Part shown: piece after piece, positions 59,061-64,000 of the stretch | How the letters are laid out: each line of letters opens with the position of its first letter | How positions within the stretch are numbered: position 1 is the stretch's first letter | NCBI RefSeq assembly: GCF_007565055.1 | Contig: NC_044562.1 | Span: 52,958,250-53,022,249, forward strand | From: Rhinopithecus roxellana | Taxonomy: Eukaryota > Chordata > Mammalia > Primates > Cercopithecidae | Length of the DNA stretch: 64,000 nt | Direction: 5' to 3' | Position numbers and translations under genes: made by a program | The notes under the pieces: generated by a model | Seen by the model: the letters and a program-made list of their open reading frames with translations, nothing else | What the model was told of the DNA's origin: nothing | The model's database searches: none

Positions 59061-60729
59061 GAACCATATAACTGAAGAGAGAGTGACAATAAACAAAAAG
59101 GGGGGCGTCAAGAGGGATAAATAGTATCACTCTACTGAGAAGGTGGGATTGCCATGAGATCACAGGCATAGCTAATTAATTTTTGAAGCTAATAATTTAG
59201 AAAAATAAACATTTAAGGCCTTTTTCAAAAAAGATTTAACAGTTAACCTATCTAATTACAAACCTTATACTTTAAAATTACTAAAGAAGAAACAGAAAAT
59301 CTGAAATAATACAGTTTAACAAAAATAAAATGAAGAAACAGTGAGATGTAATAAATTAAAAGACAAAAGTAAAATAAATGAGACACAGAGAGAAAACAGT
59401 CTATAAAAATGATAATAAAAATAAGTAGGATACCTTCATTATTGAAATAGAGATTCCCCAAATTTGATCAAAAATGAGTATCTGTATGCTACCCTATGTA
59501 TGAAAGAGCTACAAAAGATATATAAGACAAAGGCAATTCAGAGTAGACAAAAAGAAAATGTTGGATAAATGTATACATAAAAGACACAAAAATAAAGCAT
59601 AGGAAACAATACTAAAATCGAACAAGGTAGAGCTCAAGGTTAAACATTCCTTATGAACAAAAAGTTTAACTTGTTATAAGGATAGCTACAGTCTAAGATG
59701 AAGGTAGCATTATTGTAACCTCAATATGCTGAGTAACTTAGCAAGTATTTACAAAGCAGAACTGGTGAGTGAGTGAGTGAGTGAGTGAGTGAGTGAGTGA
59801 GTGAGTGAATAAGAAAGAAAAAAACAAAAGAGTAAAGGGAAACTTGAAACTTGACCATTAGCTTCCTCAGGCATTGAAAGAACAACCAGATAAAAATTCA
59901 TAATATAGAGGTCATGAATAATATTATAAACATTTATTTAAGCTACATCATGAGTTCTATACTCTACAAAGAGTGGATTCACCAATTTTTAAGTGTCTAT
60001 GGAAAATTTACGAAAAAAATTGACAACAGGTAGTAACCTCAAAATCTTTACAAATATCCTAATGTAGACATAAAATGAGCCACTTCATAGATCACAGTGC
60101 AATAATTCCATAACTTTGGCTCAACAGACTTTTAGTAGAAACCCATTTGCAGAATTCATTTTAATATGAATATTTCAGTAATATTTGGTAATATGGAAAA
60201 ATGCGGCACTCACCCATTCGCCAAAGTTATTCTCTTTGGAGATATTTATCAATATTCCCAATTTTCAGAATACTTTCAGTTACTTCTTTTCATGAATTTT
60301 TAAATAAGTTCATTCAGAGCAATATAATAATTCAGTTTACTCCAATCAGGGTATGTGTCCCACAGATTCATACCTTCAACCATCATATTCATTTTCAATT
60401 TCATGTGGAATAATAGTGAAAATTTGCTTACCTTGAAATGGTAAGTGTATGAGTTATTTAAAGGACAAAATATAACCTCAATATGCTGATTGGCAAAGTT
60501 AATTAAATTATGCACGTACTCTTTTACATTGTGTAAGTTTTGTTACCAAAGACATGACATTTTTTTTCAAGTTACTGTGAGAGGTAGTAATTGTTTGTAA
60601 TCAATGCTAATATTTTCTGAAAACAGAGAAAAAGTAGAAAATTCAATTTCCAATCCTTAACATGGTTAATAGTCTTTATATAGCTTTATCATGCCTGTTT
60701 CTTAAATTTTAAATAGCATCTCTGGTGGT
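59061..60729. other. A-rich unassigned DNA
   Basis: Strongly A-rich on the + strand (59200-59700), perhaps a decayed LINE, but I cannot align it by eye. Contains (GTGA)11. The part nearest 60730 may be the worn C-terminal end of the hAT relic that follows. Confidence 0.4.
59765..59808. repeat. (GTGA)11 microsatellite
   Basis: Eleven perfect GTGA units, 44 bases, no interruption. Confidence 0.97.
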
Positions 60730-61400
60730 GAGAGCTTCCCCTATGCATGGATACTGAGTAGATGTTGTTTCCAGTACAACAGCTTGAATACATGGAACAA
60801 GTCATTCTTATTGGATACCATTGCCTTAGCACCATCTGTGCATACCCAATATATTACTTCCATGTCATTGTTTCTCTTGAAATTATCAATAATTTTAAAA
60901 TCTCTTTTGCAGTTGTAAGAGTTAACAAAGATTGGCCAAACAACATGTCTTCTTGGAACCCATTATTCAGCTCATATCTGACAAACATGATAGGATCAGC
61001 TGAATTGCTAATGTTAGTGAATTCATCTTACAGTCTCCAGTGAATATCATGGACTTTATTGTACTCAGGATAATAAACACTGCTCTCCATTTAGGTCAGA
61101 TCTGTCACTGTCTAATGAATTGTTGTATTTGATGGAGTTGCCCCTTCAGATATTGTTTCCCCTTGCTTTGTCCCACTCAACATCACTTGCGACTGTTTTT
61201 ACAGCTGATTTGGTGTCTCACCAATTGAGTATCACTATCCTGGGCAATAGAAACCAACATTATAAACAGTGCTTCTGCAACAATGAAATTTCTTCTCCCA
61301 CCACCCTGTGTGATGTTTCTGTGGTACCTGAAGAATATCCACCTGCTTTGCTTTTGAAAATTCAATGCCTCCCATGGTAGTCTTTGTACATTTCAAAACT
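60730..61400 (-). pseudogene. decayed hAT-superfamily transposase
   Basis: On the minus strand, in three reading phases, hAT transposase landmarks occur in the right order and spacing. VVGEEI lies at about 61286-61303 (the '.TIGEE.' region of ZBED5/Buster-like hATs). FVRYEL...EDMLFGQSL then TTAKEIL lies at about 60915-60985. TDGAKAM lies at 60819-60839, followed by a worn SIH segment before an in-frame stop. In the family, the Asp of TDG is near a catalytic aspartate of the RNase H-like fold. The N-terminal BED finger and the C-terminal dimerisation region are not recognisable. The sequence has several stops and frame changes, so it is a fossil of an old DNA transposon, not a domesticated gene. 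The subfamily is unassigned. Confidence 0.65.
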
Positions 61401-62070
61401 GGTGTTTGAGACAAAATGCTTTCTAACTAGAACTTTGAGTGTCCCCAAAACACACTATATCTAATGGAGAAGTTTACACTCATTGACAGTTAACTAAAAT
61501 CCAAATTTCAAATAATTTTCAATATATTTCTCTATTTTTATTTTCTTTGCAGCTGGTGATTTTATAACAGTAACATGGTTTCAGGTGATTCATTAATTTG
61601 GTCTTCCTACCATTCTGAAAGCATATACTGATTTCACTGCAATAGCCATGGCACCTATATTTCCAACAATGTCTTCAGTATTATGCCTTAAAGGACTTAT
61701 TTATAAAGGACTGGTGTATGATAGGTTCAAGAGAAAAGGAAGTCAAAGAGTGTATAGTCCCAACTGCAATTTATAATTGAAACTTTGCGTATTAAGTGAT
61801 ATGTAGTACATCACTGAAAAGAACTGCATAATGACATGGAAAGTCAGCATATGAAAATTCGTATTAGCAACCAAACAATCTACATTATACTTACATCCTA
61901 ATAGTTTTACTCGTAAAGGTTTTAATAGGTATGCCTGAGCACCACCATGAAATTTATTTGGCTTACATAGGGCATATTGCCCACTGGGCTAGCTACTTTA
62001 GCTTCATCCCATACAAAAATATTTTGAAATCATGAGTTTCATTAAAAGTTTAACTTTTAAAAACACAAAT
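61401..62070. other. unassigned DNA
   Basis: May include the upstream part of the hAT relic; nothing else recognised. Confidence 0.35.
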
Positions 62071-62074
62071 TTAA

Positions 62075-62230
62075 ATAAATAATCTGCATAACTTCTCTAA
62101 GCTTTAGTTATTTTACAAGGAAAGGAATAAAAATAGTACTTTTATCACATAGTTATTGTAAAGATTAGATGAAACTATTCATGCATAGTACCTGGAAGAT
62201 CACAAATTCTTGATAAATTATGATAACATA
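62075..62230 (+). mobile_element. MIR SINE
   Basis: 'acttctctaagctttagtta', 'ggaataaaaatagtactttt', 'tgtaaagattagatgaaact' in MIR order. Confidence 0.65.
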
Positions 62231-62479
62231 AACACTAGATTTTTTATAGACTTTTTTGTTAACTAAGACTATTAGGATTCATATTTGAATATTAGTTCTC
62301 AACCCCAGTAACTAGGTAATTAAGCAGCAAGCAATTCAGAGAACAAAAGACAAACTAGTCTGGCTGTGCAAAAACATCTTCCAGCCAGAGGAGTTAATGG
62401 CTAGAGTTCAACTTTTTATTGTCAAGGATTTTGCACAGTTTTATTTGCATACATAGTTATATACTTTTCCATAGTCAAG

Positions 62480-62720
62480 CAATCATTAATATTGATAGCT
62501 CATACTTAATGAACACTGGCTATTCTGTTTCATATCTATTACCCAAATGAATTTCTGCAACAGCCCCAACGTTGAGTGTGTATTATTACTTTTCCTGTTT
62601 AAAAAACAAGGTATCTGTAGGGTAGAGAAGTCATGCTACTTGCTCATAACCACATAGCTAGTAAGGGAGAGAATCATGATTCAAACACAGTTCATTTATA
62701 ATCCCAGGAAATGAGTTTGT
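62480..62720 (+). mobile_element. MIR SINE, second copy
   Basis: 'ctgcaacagccccaacgttga', 'acttttcctgtttaaaaaac', 'aaccacatagctagtaaggg' and 'atgattcaaacacagttca' in MIR order. Confidence 0.7.
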
Positions 62721-62724
62721 AACT

Positions 62725-63950
62725 ATTTTGTGGCCACTTAGCAGAAAACAATGCCCAGAATTCAGCTGCATATTCCCTAGGATTTATTAGTTTCCAAAAT
62801 ATTTCCAAAATATTGAAGTTTCTAAAAAAAGTTCTATTCTATAATTAAGAGATAATTTTATAGTTTTTGTTTTAAATTTAATACATGCATGAATTTCTCT
62901 GTTGAAAGTTTTACTCACTTTTAAGCACATGCATACAGATATATTAATGATAAATGACAGAGAGACTTGACTAATCCCCAGCAATCATTAGGATTATTTT
63001 GCTAAGCATTTTGTACTCCTGGGAGAGGTCCCTTCTGCAAACAATTACCAAGTTTCTGACTTCAAACCTTTGCAAGAGGCTAACTTGATCAAAAAATTGT
63101 ATTTTTAGCTGATGTGCTGATAGCTTACAAAATCAGTCAAGTCCTGCCTGCCTTGTTTGGCAAATTCCACTTCTTTTCAACTGAGTTCTGCATGCCCCCT
63201 TTCACAAATTCAAATTCTTTTCAACTATCATCTACACAAAAGAATTGAGTTTTTTTTTTTTTTTTTTTTTTACAAATGTTTATAATTTACATTCATATCT
63301 TTTTTTATGAAGGAATATTTCAAGGTAATAAGGTCTTGCATGCAATCTACTGACAAATGTTTTAGTCTGCTACTATATCCATGTGTTCAATAACAATGGA
63401 GCTAGTTCACATAGCATTTGATTCTGAACTACTGCCCATAAGCTCATAATTAGGCTGATGCTATCATAACAGGCTTTAGAGGATGAAGTGACTGTAGCAC
63501 AGCTCACAGGCTTTAACTCAAGGTATGCTTGTGGAATGCTAGGTCCTACTCAGTACAATCACCCAACTTCTATAACATGGGTAAATATAGTACTACAATT
63601 TGTTTGAAAGTTACAGTAGTGGTATCTGTTTCAAAATGTTAAATAGCTGCCATGTTGCCATTGCCAATGGAAAGAATACTTGGTGGGCTAAGCTTATATT
63701 ATAGCTTGAAAATTTTCCCCAAATGTGAAAATAATTTTTTGTTTTAAAATTATTTTCTATTTTGAATTAATTCAGTAATCTAATTTTAGAATTATTTGGG
63801 AGTAAACAGAGACAGAAAAAGGACAAAATTCAGGGTGATTGAATTACAGCTTCACTTTATCATTAAGGAATTTTACTGTAACAGAGCTTTATTGTACTTT
63901 GAAATATTTTGTTATAAATTTCTATTTTCTTTCATTAAAAAAAGTGCATA
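62725..63950. other. single-copy DNA
   Basis: No gene or repeat recognised apart from a 22-T run at 63250-63271. Confidence 0.45.
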
Positions 63951-63952
63951 TG

Positions 63953-64000
63953 AGCCAGGCATGGTGGGTCATGTGTGTAATCTCATAACTGTGGGATGCT
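63953..64000 (+). mobile_element. start of an Alu cut by the window edge
   Basis: 'gagccaggcatggtgggtca' followed by 'gtgtgtaatctcataactgtggg' is the first 48 bases of a diverged Alu left arm (AluJ-like). Confidence 0.8.

Noticed and set aside
59765..59808. Regular short repeats as a CRISPR array
   Set aside because: Uninterrupted tetranucleotide with no spacers, in a primate genome.
1..64000. tRNA, rRNA or other structured RNA genes
   Set aside because: No cloverleaf-type A/B boxes outside the Alu and MIR elements, whose tRNA/7SL-derived promoters explain the matches.

Overview
The window is primate nuclear DNA with no convincing protein-coding gene, RNA gene or CRISPR array. It is AT-rich intergenic or intronic sequence built largely from transposable elements. 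An Old World monkey (catarrhine, non-ape) is the best reading. The Alu at 24528 carries the right-arm variant 'gatccggccactgc', which I associate with monkey AluY lineages. The three long L1 copies have a 5' UTR and ORF1 like primate L1PA elements, but not like the young human subfamily. The species and chromosome cannot be read from the sequence.

Layout. 1-17 kb: AluY copies, a Tigger-type DNA transposon, L2/MIR/MER5A relics, a short half of MADE1, and AT-rich single-copy DNA. This part includes an octamer-bearing inverted repeat near 4.9 kb, a 50-bp inverted repeat near 1 kb and one exon-like stretch at 1.34-1.51 kb. 17.4-23.6 kb: full-length L1 copy 1 (+), inserted inside an older antisense L1M 3' end. 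24.5-29.5 kb: Alus, L2 relics and unassigned DNA. 29.5-34.6 kb: L1 copy 2 (+), with an internal 1,090-base deletion, followed by an ancient sense L1M tail. 35.9-45.2 kb: L2/MIR, an AluS, a three-unit Alu, a complete solo ERV1-type LTR and a MaLR-type LTR piece. 45.2-47.4 kb: a 5'-truncated older L1 (-) split by an AluY. 47.4-52.1 kb: MIR, AluY and single-copy DNA. 52.1-58.3 kb: full-length L1 copy 3 (-), inserted in an L2. 58.3-64 kb: more L2/MIR, a (GTGA)11 tract, a decayed hAT transposase on the minus strand, and the first bases of an Alu at the right edge.

How the parts relate. All three long L1s have target-site duplications, a 5' UTR with a YY1-type site, ORF1, a 63-base spacer, ORF2, a G-rich 3' UTR and AATAAA. 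Every ORF1 and every ORF2 is broken. I accounted for the indels: copy 1 ORF2 keeps the exact 1,275-codon length but has four stops; copy 2 ORF2 differs by -1, -8, -1090 and -1; copy 3 ORF2 differs by -1, +1, -9, -4 and -1. None can therefore make the full set of L1 proteins. Copies 2 and 3 belong to one sub-lineage, sharing among other changes LADD in place of FADD at the reverse transcriptase active site; copy 1 is distinct. The most interesting items are that shared active-site variant, an antisense ORF0-like frame ending at a splice-donor sequence in all three L1 5' UTRs, the hAT fossil, the trimeric Alu and the octamer hairpin. I see no clear novel biological system.
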